Source of the DNA: an uncultured Alphaproteobacteria bacterium
Lineage (GTDB): Bacteria; Pseudomonadota; Alphaproteobacteria; RF32; CAG-239
Assembly (NCBI GenBank): GCA_949297415.1
Contig: CASFSV010000052.1
Span: forward strand, 1 to 49,362
Direction: 5' to 3'
Length of the DNA stretch: 49,362 nt
The position numbers were made by a program, and so were the translations under genes. Of this stretch, positions 7,780 to 16,665 are shown piece after piece. A model generated the notes under the pieces. That model made no database searches. It was not told the DNA's origin and was given only the letters and a program-made list of their open reading frames with translations. Position 1 is the stretch's first letter, and each line of letters opens with the position of its first letter.

Positions 7780-8934
7780 TTATTTTTCTAATTCAAATTC
7801 ATTGTTGTTACTATGATTAAAGTATGATGTTTCGCCATCATCCCATTTTATTTTTAAGCGGTTTTGTGGTAGAATTTCATACTTTCCACAGTTCTTATAG
7901 GCGTTATTAAAACTGCAAATTCGATTATTTTCTTGTTGGATAAAGGCGTCTTCCCATTTTGGTGTTTTGAGATAAATATAAGGTGCGTTAGGCGGTGGGG
8001 TAAAAAAATCTGAAGCTAAAGCAAAGGGAACTTCTTTAATTCTTAATCCATGATATGCCTGTTCGTATTTGAGATAAACTGTGAACAAGCGTTCTCCTAA
8101 ATAGGCAAAAGCAAGCTTTTGTTCTGTATCTCTTGAGGGTAATTCATCTTTTATTTCTTGGTAAAGTGGGCGTAAGATACTAAATAGCCAAGTGGCGTAG
8201 TTATTTAAAATTTCTCGGCGAGTGATAAACATATTTGTTGGATAGAAACCTTCATCACTTTTTAGGGTTTGGTTAGCAAAATCATACATATAAGGGTATT
8301 TTTTACGAATAATTTCGAGTGCTTTATCTAGATCTGAGATGATATGTTCTTTTTGATATTGTTCGTAAGTATTTATTTTTATAGGTTCGGATACGATAAT
8401 ATCATGTGTTGCGAACCATGGTAGAATGTATTTTTTTTCTAGTTCTAAATTATGTAAAAATTCTCGAGAAAATTTTTCTAAATGCTTAATTCCCAGATGG
8501 CGGAAGCGCATAGAGGGAAAGTTTAGCATAGGGTAACGTGAATTATCGTTTAAACATAAAAAACGACGATAGTGGAACATTCCAACGTATGGAGAATCGG
8601 TATTTTTCCATATCCAATAGAGAGCGGTTAATTCAGCAAAATAGCGATTTAGGTTAGATATATTTTCATTTGTATCATCGCCTATCATATTTTGATTGAG
8701 CCAAGTGATTTGTTCCGATGTAAAGGTTCCTTGACGCGAAGGGGTGGTTGCAATACTTCTTCCTCCTTGTATTGGGGTGAATATTTCACTTTGAATTAGT
8801 GGGGCAGGTTTGTAATATACGACGTATATTTTTAGATAATCTGTTTTATAAATGAATAAAATATAACTAAAAAAGCATAAAATAAAAGCAGCAAGAATAG
8901 TGGTTATAAAGAATAAACTTTTGCTGCTTTTCAT
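7780..8934 (-). CDS. DUF4422 domain protein (glycosyltransferase-like), membrane anchored
   Basis: About 384 residues. A single N-terminal hydrophobic helix (residues 8-30) is followed by a DUF4422 domain, recognised by LTALYWIWKN, then YVGMFHYRRFL, and a later YPTNMFITRREI stretch. DUF4422 proteins occur in capsule and polysaccharide clusters and are regarded as glycosyltransferases (GT-A-like). Most are soluble. The anchor here suggests a type II membrane protein whose catalytic part could face the periplasm. ATG 8934 is preferred because AGG lies 7 bases upstream; ATG 8940 is two codons earlier. No other polysaccharide genes adjoin it. Confidence 0.7.
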   Translation of the reverse strand: MKSSKSLFFITTILAAFILCFFSYILFIYKTDYLKIYVVYYKPAPLIQSEIFTPIQGGRSIATTPSRQGTFTSEQITWLNQNMIGDDTNENISNLNRYFAELTALYWIWKNTDSPYVGMFHYRRFLCLNDNSRYPMLNFPSMRFRHLGIKHLEKFSREFLHNLELEKKYILPWFATHDIIVSEPIKINTYEQYQKEHIISDLDKALEIIRKKYPYMYDFANQTLKSDEGFYPTNMFITRREILNNYATWLFSILRPLYQEIKDELPSRDTEQKLAFAYLGERLFTVYLKYEQAYHGLRIKEVPFALASDFFTPPPNAPYIYLKTPKWEDAFIQQENNRICSFNNAYKNCGKYEILPQNRLKIKWDDGETSYFNHSNNNEFELEK

Positions 8935-8984
8935 TGGCATACCTATCTGAATGTAATAATTACATTGAGCTTTATTAAAGTAAG

Positions 8985-9197
8985 TTAAGCTATGATATTC
9001 GGGTTAATTAATGTTTCTATCTTTTGTATCTTATTTTTTAGATTTGTTCTTTGACTGTTTAGTTGTTGTGCTTGATAGAAATCTATCATTTGTTTGTTTT
9101 TTACAAGTTTTGTGATATCTGACTTAACCCTTCTTTCTTCAAGTTTTAATTCACAAAGTTGTACTTGAAGTTTATTAAAAGAATTGGTATTTGTCAT
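8985..9197 (-). CDS. DUF465/YdcH family small coiled-coil protein
   Basis: A 70-residue, highly charged helical protein. The second half (QQLNSQRTNLKNKIQKIE, then NPNIIA) matches the DUF465 pattern of alphaproteobacterial YdcH-like proteins, which end in a PDIIA-like tail. Function is unknown. Start: an upstream in-frame ATG at 9254 falls inside the -10 element of a good promoter (9255-9283), so it cannot be used. ATG 9197 has GGAG seven bases upstream. Confidence 0.7.
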   Translation of the reverse strand: MTNTNSFNKLQVQLCELKLEERRVKSDITKLVKNKQMIDFYQAQQLNSQRTNLKNKIQKIETLINPNIIA

Positions 9198-9254
9198 TAG
9201 CGTACTCCAAATGTTATATTCATTCGCTTTATGCGATTCTTGTTCTTCGCGCAT

Positions 9255-9283
9255 ATTATACTGTATTTTGCTCTAAAAATCAA
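9255..9283 (-). promoter_or_regulatory. sigma-70-type promoter for the DUF465 gene
   Basis: On the minus strand, TTGATT (9278-9283) and TATAAT (9255-9260) are separated by exactly 17 bases. Transcription would begin near 9248, about 50 bases before ATG 9197. Confidence 0.6.
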
Positions 9284-9401
9284 GTTATTTTGAGGGCAAA
9301 ATTAAAAAATTAGTGAAAAAATATAAAATTCTGCTAGTCTTATGAAAATATTATCGTTATGTATTTTCAAAATGAAACTTTATTGATGGGATAGGAATAT
9401 T

Positions 9402-10484
9402 ATGACTGAAATTAAAAAAATTGGTATTTTAACCAGTGGCGGCGATTGTGCCGGTTTGAATGCTGTGGTTATGTCTGTAGTTAATTCTGCGGTTCAACTT
9501 GGTTGGGAAGTTTATGGTATTCATAATGGTACAGATGGGGTTACAGAGACTCCTTTGTCTTATGAATTGTTAACTGAAAGAAATTTTTCTGATACACCAT
9601 GGCCACGTTTAGCCGGTTCTTATCTTGGTTCTTTGAATAAAGGGGTTAAAATGGAATCGCAAGCCGAAATTTCTGCTCGCTTTGGTAAAGGTGTAGCTGA
9701 GTTAGGACTTGATGCTGTTATTGTTGTTGGTGGCGATGGTAGTATGAATATCGTTAGCAATTATTGTCGTAATGCTGGTGTTAAAATGGTTGGTATTCCG
9801 AAGACTATTGATAATGATACTCCTCTTACACAATATTCTGTCGGTTTTGACTCTGCTTGCAAAGTTTGTACAGATGCTGTAGATGCTTTGTGGAAAACAG
9901 CTCGTTCTCACCAGCGTGCTTTAATTTTGGAAGTTATGGGGCGTGATGCTGGACATTTGGCTATGCGTTCTGCAGTGGCTGGCTTTGCTGATGTTTGCTT
10001 GGTTCCTGAAATTCCTTATACCGTTGATGGTATTATTAATAAATTAAAGAGCATTAAGGCAAAAGGGCGTAATCATGCTGTGATCGTTGTTTCTGAAGGT
10101 GTTCATACAGAAACAGGTGAGATGGTTTCTAATACTAAAAACCTCATTGGTGAAAAGATTAATGGCGGTATCGGTGAATATTTGAGTGCTGCTATCAATG
10201 CTAAATATTCCGATTTTCAAACTCGTGTTACTAAATTAGGCCACGTTCAACGTGCTGGCGATCCAACTGCTTTTGACAGAGCTTTGGCTTGTGTTTTTGG
10301 TGCGAAGGCTGTTGAATTATTGAAGGCTGGTCACACAGATGTTATGGTGGCTCTTAACGGCGATAAATTAGTGACTTACCCATTAGAAGAAGTTGTTGCT
10401 GAAGGTACTACATTGCTGAATAAAGACAGTGTATATGTTAAGGCTGCTGTTGATATGGGAATGTATGTTGGTGAAATTAAATAG
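9402..10484 (+). CDS. 6-phosphofructokinase, mixed-type (group III) ATP/PPi family
   Basis: The 360-residue protein has LTSGGDCAGLNAV (phosphate loop), VVGGDGSMNI, PKTIDNDTP (catalytic Asp in TIDND), MGRDAGHLA and QRAGDPTAFDR. It phosphorylates fructose 6-phosphate in glycolysis. Two positions separate ATP from PPi enzymes. The first is Gly (GGDGS), as in ATP enzymes; PPi enzymes have Asp (GGDDS). The second is Lys (PKTIDND), as in PPi enzymes; ATP enzymes have Gly. That combination is known from the mixed-substrate group, so the phosphoryl donor cannot be called. A strong hairpin terminator follows at 10501. Confidence 0.9.
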   Translation: MTEIKKIGILTSGGDCAGLNAVVMSVVNSAVQLGWEVYGIHNGTDGVTETPLSYELLTERNFSDTPWPRLAGSYLGSLNKGVKMESQAEISARFGKGVAELGLDAVIVVGGDGSMNIVSNYCRNAGVKMVGIPKTIDNDTPLTQYSVGFDSACKVCTDAVDALWKTARSHQRALILEVMGRDAGHLAMRSAVAGFADVCLVPEIPYTVDGIINKLKSIKAKGRNHAVIVVSEGVHTETGEMVSNTKNLIGEKINGGIGEYLSAAINAKYSDFQTRVTKLGHVQRAGDPTAFDRALACVFGAKAVELLKAGHTDVMVALNGDKLVTYPLEEVVAEGTTLLNKDSVYVKAAVDMGMYVGEIK

Positions 10485-10500
10485 TCATCCTTGTCTATTA

Positions 10501-10534
10501 AAAAGGCGGCAGTTGTTAAAACTGTCGCCTTTTT
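10501..10534. terminator. rho-independent terminator after the phosphofructokinase gene
   Basis: AAAAGGCGGCAGTT pairs with AACTGTCGCCTTTTT (one wobble), followed by a T-run. The A-run on the left arm could let it also serve yejB, which converges from the right. Confidence 0.85.
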
Positions 10535-10575
10535 GTTAGGTATAAAATCTTAAACATGGGTGATTTGAGGTTTTA

Positions 10576-11640
10576 TTAAATCTTTTCAAAATTTACGCGC
10601 GGATCAACCAATGAATAAGTTAAGTCGCTCAGAAGCTTTAAAATTAATCCAAGGAGCGCAAAAATATATAAAGTTCCAAATACTACAGGGTAATCTCTTG
10701 TTATAATGGCTTCGTAGCCTAGTAATCCCATACCGTTTAGGCTGAAAATGATTTCTATTAAGAGAGAACCTGTAAACAGTATTTTCATTAGTAATCCAGG
10801 AAGACCGGCAATTATAATCATCATGGCGTTGCGAAAAACGTGATGGTATAAAATTCGATTTTCAGATAATCCTTTAGCTTTTGCCGTTAAAACGTATTGT
10901 TTGCTTAATTCATCCATGAAAGAATTTTTGGTTAACATGGTTAATGAAGCTATCCCACCAATTACAATGCAGACGGTTGGTAAGGTTAAATGCCAGAAGT
11001 AATCTCCTATTTTGTGCCAAAAACTAAAACTTTCCCATCCGTCAGAGGTTAATCCTTTTAGTGGAAATAGTTGGAAATATGTTCCTCCGGCAAATAGTAC
11101 AATCAGTAGTACCGCAAATAAGAAAACCGGTATGGCCGAACTGATGAATATGATAAAAGAACTTATCACATCAAATTGTTCTCCATCTTTACGGGCTTTT
11201 TTTATGCCCAGAGGAATCGCTATTAAATAAATTATCAATGTTGACCATAAACCCAATGAAATGGATACAGGAAGGCGCTCTTTTATTAGCTCCAATACGG
11301 TTTTATCTTTGTAGTAGCTTTTACCGAAATCAAAGTGAATGTAGTCATTGAGCATTTTGATGAAACGTTCATGTACAGGTTTATCAAAGCCAAATTGTTT
11401 TTCTAATTCTTTGACTAAGTCATCAGATACCCCTTTGGCACCTTGGTATTTCTGTTCGTTTAGGTTGGGCATTCCAGAGTTGATGTTTCCGGTGGTGCTT
11501 GTATTCATTCCTTTATATTGTGCGAGCATGTATTCAACAGGTCCGCCGGGGGCTAGTTGTATGATTGCGAAATTTATCAGTAATATACCGAATAGCGTTA
11601 GCGGTATTAATAAAAGTCTTTTGATAATGTAGTTACGCAT
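10576..11640 (-). CDS. yejB: ABC transporter permease, YejB (peptide/microcin C uptake) type
   Basis: The 354-residue inner-membrane permease opens with a BPD-type N-terminus (MRNYIIKRLLLIPLTLFGIL, then INFAIIQLAPGGPVEYML), which is characteristic of YejB. About six helices follow. The coupling segment TAKAKGLSENRILYHHVFRN is the EAA-like loop that contacts the ATPase. YejABEF imports oligopeptides such as microcin C and antimicrobial peptides. The gene begins 6 bases after yejA. YejE and YejF, which normally follow, are absent: the next gene is the convergent phosphofructokinase. The transporter therefore needs partner subunits from elsewhere. Confidence 0.85.
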   Translation of the reverse strand: MRNYIIKRLLLIPLTLFGILLINFAIIQLAPGGPVEYMLAQYKGMNTSTTGNINSGMPNLNEQKYQGAKGVSDDLVKELEKQFGFDKPVHERFIKMLNDYIHFDFGKSYYKDKTVLELIKERLPVSISLGLWSTLIIYLIAIPLGIKKARKDGEQFDVISSFIIFISSAIPVFLFAVLLIVLFAGGTYFQLFPLKGLTSDGWESFSFWHKIGDYFWHLTLPTVCIVIGGIASLTMLTKNSFMDELSKQYVLTAKAKGLSENRILYHHVFRNAMMIIIAGLPGLLMKILFTGSLLIEIIFSLNGMGLLGYEAIITRDYPVVFGTLYIFALLGLILKLLSDLTYSLVDPRVNFEKI

Positions 11641-11646
11641 TTTATT

Positions 11647-13497
11647 TTAATCCTTTATCCACCAAGTATTGATATCTACGCCGAGATTTTGATTATTTTC
11701 CGGAAAGCTAAATTTATCCCAATAAGCAATACGGTCTGCGTTTGAGTACCAATTGAAAATAACATAGTGGTTGAATAGCAATACTCTATCCAGCGCTTTA
11801 ACGTAGGCGGTGTAGAGTTCTGTGTCATCGGTTTCAATGAGCTTATTGATAAGATAATCAATCGTTGGATTTTTTATGCCGATAATGTTGCTGCTGCCTT
11901 TGGTATCAGCAGCTTGGCTGCCCCATAAATCTTTTTGCTCTGTTCCCGGCATATAAATTCCGCTAACTCCTCCGACAATTATATCAAAATCAAAATTATC
12001 TAATTTGTTTTTATAGGTATTAATTTCAAGAACTCGTGTTGTTGCTTTTATACCAATTTTGCGCAAATTTTCTATAAAAGGCAGTAAAACACGAGTGAAG
12101 GAGTTGCCGTTTGCTGAATTGATGATGATTTCAAATTCTAGTGGTTCTCCGGTTTTTAAATTGCACATTTTCTCATTAATGAAATCATATCCGGCTTCAT
12201 TTAGGAGTTTAACTGCAAGTTTTAGATTTTCTCTATCAGATAGCGAATCGTTGCGGAATATATTTTCTACTGGAGTGGTGAATATTTCTGGAGGTAGTTG
12301 TTCTTGCAGAGATTGTAAAATTTCCAACTCTTTTCCTTGAGGGTTGTCTGTTGCTGCAAAATGTGTGTTTGCAAAATAGCTTCTTAGTCTTTCATATTGG
12401 TTATAAAATAAATTTTTATTAGCCCAAGGGAAATTAAATGCGAAATCAAGAGCCTTTCTTACTCTGGCATCTTTGAATTTTTCTTTGCGGGTATTGAAGG
12501 CAAAAAATTGAGTTGTGGCAGGACGATTATGTTTGATGGCTTGTTTTTTTATTTTTCCGGTTGTTATGAGATTATTATCGTGTCCGGTTGCCCATGATTT
12601 TGCAATATATTCGTATCGAACATCAATATTTCCGGAAAATAAAGCTTGTAATGTTACAGTGGTGTCTTGATAGTAATCATATTTTATTTCATCAAAATTA
12701 TAAAAACCTTTGCGGGTAGGTAAATTTTGTGCCCAATAGTTTTTATCACGTTCAAAAATAATGTATCGTCCGGCTTCAAATTTTTTTATTTTGTAAGGTC
12801 CATTACCAAGTGGTGGTGTTAGGCTTGGTTTATCGTATTCTCTATTATTAAAATCGTTTGCAGAGAATATTTTTAATGAGCTTATAATTAGTGGAAGTTC
12901 TCTGTTTTTTGTATTGGGCTTAAAATAAAAGCGGACATGACGATGGGTTATTTTTTCTACTCTGTCTATATCGGCGTAATAAAATTTGTATATCGGGGAG
13001 CCTTTGGTAATTAGGGAATTAAAGCTAAAAACGACGTCATCGGCAGTAACTGAACTGCCATCACTGAATCTTGCTTTAGGATTAATAAAGAAACCAATAA
13101 AACTTTTATCAGAAGGAAGTTCGAATTTTTCTGCAATTAGAGGATAGACTGTCTCTATATCATCAGCAGGAGAAACGCCTAAACTATCTAGTGTTAAGGC
13201 AACAGCTTCGGTGGAAGCGGTACCTTTGAAAATATAGGGATTGAAATTATCAAAAGTTCCGTATGCAGGAAGGACTATCCGTCCTTTTTTAGGCGCATCT
13301 GGATTTACAAAACTAAAATTTTTAAAGTCTTTCGTATATTTTGGAGCTGTATTTAGGGTGATATAATCTTGTATGGATATTTGTATCGGTTTGACTTCTT
13401 CTTGAGCTGTTTCTTCAAGTGCAATACTTGTGGAAGTATTAAATATTCCGATAATTGCCTGAATAATTACTAAATACTTAATTACTTTTTTTATCAT
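11647..13497 (-). CDS. yejA: extracellular solute-binding protein, YejA type (SBP family 5)
   Basis: About 616 residues. The start at 13497 gives a signal peptide (MIKKVIKYLVIIQAIIGIF, cut near TSIALEE), so the protein is periplasmic. Family 5 features are clear: a mature region near YTKDFKNFSFVNPDAPKKG, typical of YejA, then FNPYIFKG, RFSDGSSVTADDVVFSFNSL and YNQYERLRSYFANT. It captures oligopeptides for YejB. A longer frame to 13533 exists, but only 13497 puts a signal peptide at the N-terminus; GGAG lies nine bases upstream. The start overlaps the preceding gene's end by 20 bases, implying coupled translation. Confidence 0.85.
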   Translation of the reverse strand: MIKKVIKYLVIIQAIIGIFNTSTSIALEETAQEEVKPIQISIQDYITLNTAPKYTKDFKNFSFVNPDAPKKGRIVLPAYGTFDNFNPYIFKGTASTEAVALTLDSLGVSPADDIETVYPLIAEKFELPSDKSFIGFFINPKARFSDGSSVTADDVVFSFNSLITKGSPIYKFYYADIDRVEKITHRHVRFYFKPNTKNRELPLIISSLKIFSANDFNNREYDKPSLTPPLGNGPYKIKKFEAGRYIIFERDKNYWAQNLPTRKGFYNFDEIKYDYYQDTTVTLQALFSGNIDVRYEYIAKSWATGHDNNLITTGKIKKQAIKHNRPATTQFFAFNTRKEKFKDARVRKALDFAFNFPWANKNLFYNQYERLRSYFANTHFAATDNPQGKELEILQSLQEQLPPEIFTTPVENIFRNDSLSDRENLKLAVKLLNEAGYDFINEKMCNLKTGEPLEFEIIINSANGNSFTRVLLPFIENLRKIGIKATTRVLEINTYKNKLDNFDFDIIVGGVSGIYMPGTEQKDLWGSQAADTKGSSNIIGIKNPTIDYLINKLIETDDTELYTAYVKALDRVLLFNHYVIFNWYSNADRIAYWDKFSFPENNQNLGVDINTWWIKD

Positions 13498-14659
13498 CAA
13501 TCCATGCTCCAAACGGGTAGGCATATTCATCATAGTTGTTGTCCGGTGATGCTTCGATTTCTTTTTCTATTTCATCTAGAGAGATAATTTTGTTTGCTTT
13601 GTTTGGTTTGGTTTTTGGTTGGGGATGTTCAAAGCTCGGCTCTGTTTTTAAATTGCGTAAAGCATTTTGAGTATTTGCAAAGGATTTTATTATTTCTGGC
13701 TTTTTTTCTTTGGTAGATGAGGATAATATTTCGTCGCGTATTGCTTTCATGCCTTCTTCTATGTTGTTTTGAGGTATTTGTACTGATTCTTTATCAATAG
13801 ATGGCTCTTGTTGATTTTGTACTGTGATTTTTTGTTTTATTGGTTGTTCCGTTTGAATTCTGTCTGGTTGTGATAAAAATGAAGGAAAACTGTCTGCAGC
13901 TTCTTCGGTTAGGTTAAATTCTTTGGTTTGTTGTTGAGGAATTTTCTTCTCTACTTGTATAGGTGTTTCGTTTATTTTTTTTAATTTTTCAGCAATGGGA
14001 ATTATTATGTTATAAACTTTTCCCATTGCTCCAAATTCAATCATATTGTAGAATATTCTTTGAGTATCATGCATTTCAAGTAATTGGTATAAGCTTCTGG
14101 TTCTGGCTTCAAATTCCAGAATACTTCCTTTTAGCAAAGAATCTTTTTGAGCTTTACTAATTAAATGGTCAGTGAAACCTGGTTGAAAATTATGAGTTTC
14201 TATAAATGTTTTAGCTATTAGCCAACGTTCTCCTCCAGCGGTTCTATTCCATAGATGTTCCATTTGTGCGCTGGAAATAGAGTTGCTGCGTTTAATTATA
14301 TCTGATAGAATCTCATTGCAATCTGCAATTAAGGTATCTACTTCTTGGAGCATGAAACTGTTTTTAAATTCTTTTTCTAAAGCGATTAATGCACAGTTTA
14401 AAGCGTTGGTTGTTTCAGTGTTTTTGTTTAGCTGTTCGGTTATCCTTAAATTTTGCAGACGTATGTCTTTTTGCTCCTCAATGCTTTTTAGGATGGCAAA
14501 TATTCCCCAGATTAAGCCTATTGGAAAAGTTATCGAAAAAATAATTTGGTATAAAGTTTCGGGATTACCAGATATGCTTTGCAGATTGATACTTTTCAAT
14601 CCGTATAAAAACCATAAAATGCTTGAAAAAGCTGCTATAAAAAATGACATACTCAACAC
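13478..14659 (-). CDS. membrane protein with coiled-coil and disordered C-terminus, unknown function
   Basis: The 393-residue protein has two N-terminal membrane helices (about 5-20 and 35-57). A long helical, coiled-coil-prone cytoplasmic region (60-240) follows, including the segment LWNRTAGGERWLIAKTF. Residues 245-380 are Pro/Gln/Lys/Glu-rich and probably disordered, and the end is YAYPFGAWIDDKKSN. I do not recognise a named family. A GTG start at 14659 is supported by GGGAG seven bases upstream; ATG 14650 is the alternative. Its 3' end overlaps yejA, so the two are co-transcribed; a role in peptide uptake or envelope organisation would be a guess. Confidence 0.6.
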   Translation of the reverse strand: MLSMSFFIAAFSSILWFLYGLKSINLQSISGNPETLYQIIFSITFPIGLIWGIFAILKSIEEQKDIRLQNLRITEQLNKNTETTNALNCALIALEKEFKNSFMLQEVDTLIADCNEILSDIIKRSNSISSAQMEHLWNRTAGGERWLIAKTFIETHNFQPGFTDHLISKAQKDSLLKGSILEFEARTRSLYQLLEMHDTQRIFYNMIEFGAMGKVYNIIIPIAEKLKKINETPIQVEKKIPQQQTKEFNLTEEAADSFPSFLSQPDRIQTEQPIKQKITVQNQQEPSIDKESVQIPQNNIEEGMKAIRDEILSSSTKEKKPEIIKSFANTQNALRNLKTEPSFEHPQPKTKPNKANKIISLDEIEKEIEASPDNNYDEYAYPFGAWIDDKKSN

Positions 14660-14846
14660 ACATTTACTCCCTTTTATTTTTTATTATTGTAGCGTTTATG
14701 CTATATTTTGCAATTAAAAAATACGTTGAATCCCTATGCTTTGTGTATATTTGTAGTGGTTTTTTGTATATATGCAAAAAATATGATGAAATTTTTTTAT
14801 TTTGTGGTATAGAGGGGCTAAGGTTTAATTTGTAAAGGTATAAAAA

Positions 14847-15821
14847 ATGAATGAATCTACAGCTGTTGTGCTTGATTTTGAAAAAGATATTTTAGAAATT
14901 GAAGAGAAAATTGAGCATCTTAAACTTCTAGCAAAAGATGAAGATATGGATATTACCAGAGAAATCAGACGCTTGGAACGTAAGTTGGGGCAGCACGTTA
15001 ATCGTACTTATATGAATTTATCGGCTTGGCAAAAGGCTCAAATTGCTCGACATCCCGAAAGACCGCATTGTTTGGACTATATAAAAGCTTTTGTTGAAGA
15101 TTTTACTCTTTTGGCTGGTGATAGATGTTTTGCCGATGATGAAGCTATGGTTTGTGGTATTGGTAAAATTGATGGTCATGCCGTTGTTGTTATGGGGCAA
15201 GAAAAAGGTAATGATTTGGAAACCAGAATTAAGTATAATTTTGGTATGGCAAAACCCGAAGGTTATCGCAAAGCACAGAGAATGCTTGATTTAGCAGATA
15301 AATTTCATTTGCCGGTAATTAGTTTTGTTGATACAGCCGGAGCTTATCCGGGAGTTGATGCTGAAGCACGCGGGCAAGCTGAGGCAATTGCTTCGTCTAT
15401 TGAAAAATGTTTGAAAGTTAAAACTCCGATTATTTCGATTATTATTGGTGAAGGTGGTTCCGGTGGTGCTATTGCTATTGCTACGGCGAATCGTGTTTTA
15501 ATGCTTGAACATTCTATATATTCCGTTATTTCTCCGGAAGGTTGTGCTTCTATTTTATGGCGCTCGGGTGATAAAACAAAGGAAGCAACGGAGGCTTTGC
15601 GTTTGACTGCTCAGGATTTGAAAACTCTTGGTATTATTGATGAAATTATCAAAGAACCTATGGGCGGTGCTCATCGTAATCCTCAGCAGGCAATGTCGGC
15701 TGTTAAGGAAGTTATTTTGAAGCATTTGAGAGAGTTGGAAAATGTTTCTCCTGATGATTTGAAAAAACAACGTACGGAGAAGTTTTTGAATATGGGTAGA
15801 CATATTACTGCTGATTTTTAG
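14847..15821 (+). CDS. accA: acetyl-CoA carboxylase carboxyltransferase subunit alpha
   Basis: The 324-residue protein has the full AccA layout: an N-terminal helical EKIEHLKLLA region, RHPERPHCLDYI, FVDTAGAYPGVDAEARGQ, then IGEGGSGGAIAIA and the oxyanion region SVISPEGCASILWR. With AccD it transfers carboxyl from biotin to acetyl-CoA to make malonyl-CoA, the first step of fatty-acid synthesis. AAAGG precedes the ATG. It is transcribed divergently from the yejAB block, and a terminator follows at 15827, so it is probably monocistronic. Confidence 0.97.
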   Translation: MNESTAVVLDFEKDILEIEEKIEHLKLLAKDEDMDITREIRRLERKLGQHVNRTYMNLSAWQKAQIARHPERPHCLDYIKAFVEDFTLLAGDRCFADDEAMVCGIGKIDGHAVVVMGQEKGNDLETRIKYNFGMAKPEGYRKAQRMLDLADKFHLPVISFVDTAGAYPGVDAEARGQAEAIASSIEKCLKVKTPIISIIIGEGGSGGAIAIATANRVLMLEHSIYSVISPEGCASILWRSGDKTKEATEALRLTAQDLKTLGIIDEIIKEPMGGAHRNPQQAMSAVKEVILKHLRELENVSPDDLKKQRTEKFLNMGRHITADF

Positions 15822-15826
15822 ATATT

Positions 15827-15850
15827 AAGGGCAGTTTATCCTGCCCTTTT
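15827..15850 (+). terminator. rho-independent terminator after accA
   Basis: AAGGGCAG and CTGCCCTT arms enclose a six-base loop and run into TTTT. Confidence 0.85.
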
Positions 15851-15913
15851 GTTTAGCTTTAATTTTCCTAAAAATTTATTATTTCCTCCAATGTCCATAA
15901 TATTTTGGATAGT

Positions 15914-15950
15914 GTTCATTTCTGATTGTTTTTTTTGTTTTGAAATGAAC
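15914..15950. promoter_or_regulatory. long inverted repeat upstream of the small Cys-rich/Hsp20 operon
   Basis: GTTCATTTC (15914-15922) and GAAATGAAC (15942-15950) are perfect 9-base arms 19 bases apart, about 50 bases before the first start codon. It does not match the HrcA/CIRCE element. It could be a repressor operator or an RNA hairpin. Confidence 0.35.
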
Positions 15951-15997
15951 GTATTGATACGCTTGACGTGACTATTTTTTTAATTTTGGAGGTAAAT

Positions 15998-16156
15998 ATG
16001 AAAAATTCTCAGTCTAATATTTCTAAAGATAAAGCTCAAACCAGTTCTTGTTCTAAGCAGAATTCTGTTAAGTCTTCTTCTGGTTGTCATTGCAGTTCTA
16101 AACAGGCTGGTAGCGAAGTTGAAGAAATGGATATTATTGAAATGGAAGAAAAATAA
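15998..16156 (+). CDS. small Ser/Lys/Cys-rich protein, unknown function
   Basis: A 52-residue protein rich in Ser and Lys, with cysteines in SSCSKQ and SSGCHCSSKQ, then an acidic tail (SEVEEMDIIEMEEK). A perfect GGAGG lies before ATG 15998. The C-H-C cluster could bind a metal or form disulfides; this is inference. It ends 11 bases before hsp20 and is almost certainly co-transcribed with it, so a stress-linked role is likely. I recognise no family. Confidence 0.55.
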   Translation: MKNSQSNISKDKAQTSSCSKQNSVKSSSGCHCSSKQAGSEVEEMDIIEMEEK

Positions 16157-16167
16157 TTGGGAGAGTT

Positions 16168-16638
16168 ATGATGAGAAATGCGGTTACAAATGTTAATCAA
16201 AATAATCATGATTTGTCCGTTTCTCACAATCCTACCGATTTCAGAAGCTTGATGAATTATTTTTGGAATTTTATGGATAGCTCTAATTCCGATTTTTGGG
16301 AGTTTGAGCCGAAAATTCAGGTAACTGAAAGTAAAGATGCTGTTAATGTTATTGCAGAAATTCCGGGAATCGATGAGAAAGATATTGATTTGAAGATTTC
16401 TGCTGACGGTATGCTTAGTATCGGAGGGGAGAAAAAGAATAAATCAGAGGAAAACTCTAAGGATAATTGTTTTTCTGAAATCTCGTATGGGGCGTTTAAA
16501 CGCAATATACAGCTTCCTTGGGATTTGGATTATGAGGCGACAACTGCTAAATATAATAATGGTGTGTTGACGGTTTCTATTCCGAAATCTCAAAATGAAA
16601 AACAGAAGTTTAAAAAGATTAGCGTCGCTAAATCTTAA
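16168..16638 (+). CDS. Hsp20/alpha-crystallin family small heat shock protein
   Basis: The 156-residue protein has a variable N-terminus with aromatic residues (NYFWNFMD, SDFWEFEPK). An alpha-crystallin domain follows from about residue 45: VTESKDAVNVIAEIPGID, then FKRNIQLPWDLD and YNNGVLTVSIPK, the conserved A-x-x-x-x-G-V-L-x-V-x-x-P-K motif. It acts as an ATP-independent holdase for unfolding proteins in the cytoplasm. GGGAG precedes the tandem ATG ATG start. It is second in the operon behind the small Cys-rich gene and is closed by the hairpin at 16666. Confidence 0.93.
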   Translation: MMRNAVTNVNQNNHDLSVSHNPTDFRSLMNYFWNFMDSSNSDFWEFEPKIQVTESKDAVNVIAEIPGIDEKDIDLKISADGMLSIGGEKKNKSEENSKDNCFSEISYGAFKRNIQLPWDLDYEATTAKYNNGVLTVSIPKSQNEKQKFKKISVAKS

Positions 16639-16665
16639 GTTTTAAACTTTAAATTTGTGTAATGG

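Noticed and set aside
15914..15950. CIRCE/HrcA element ahead of the hsp20 operon
   Set aside because: Arm sequence (GTTCATTTC) and 19-base gap do not match the 9-bp arm, 9-base gap CIRCE consensus.
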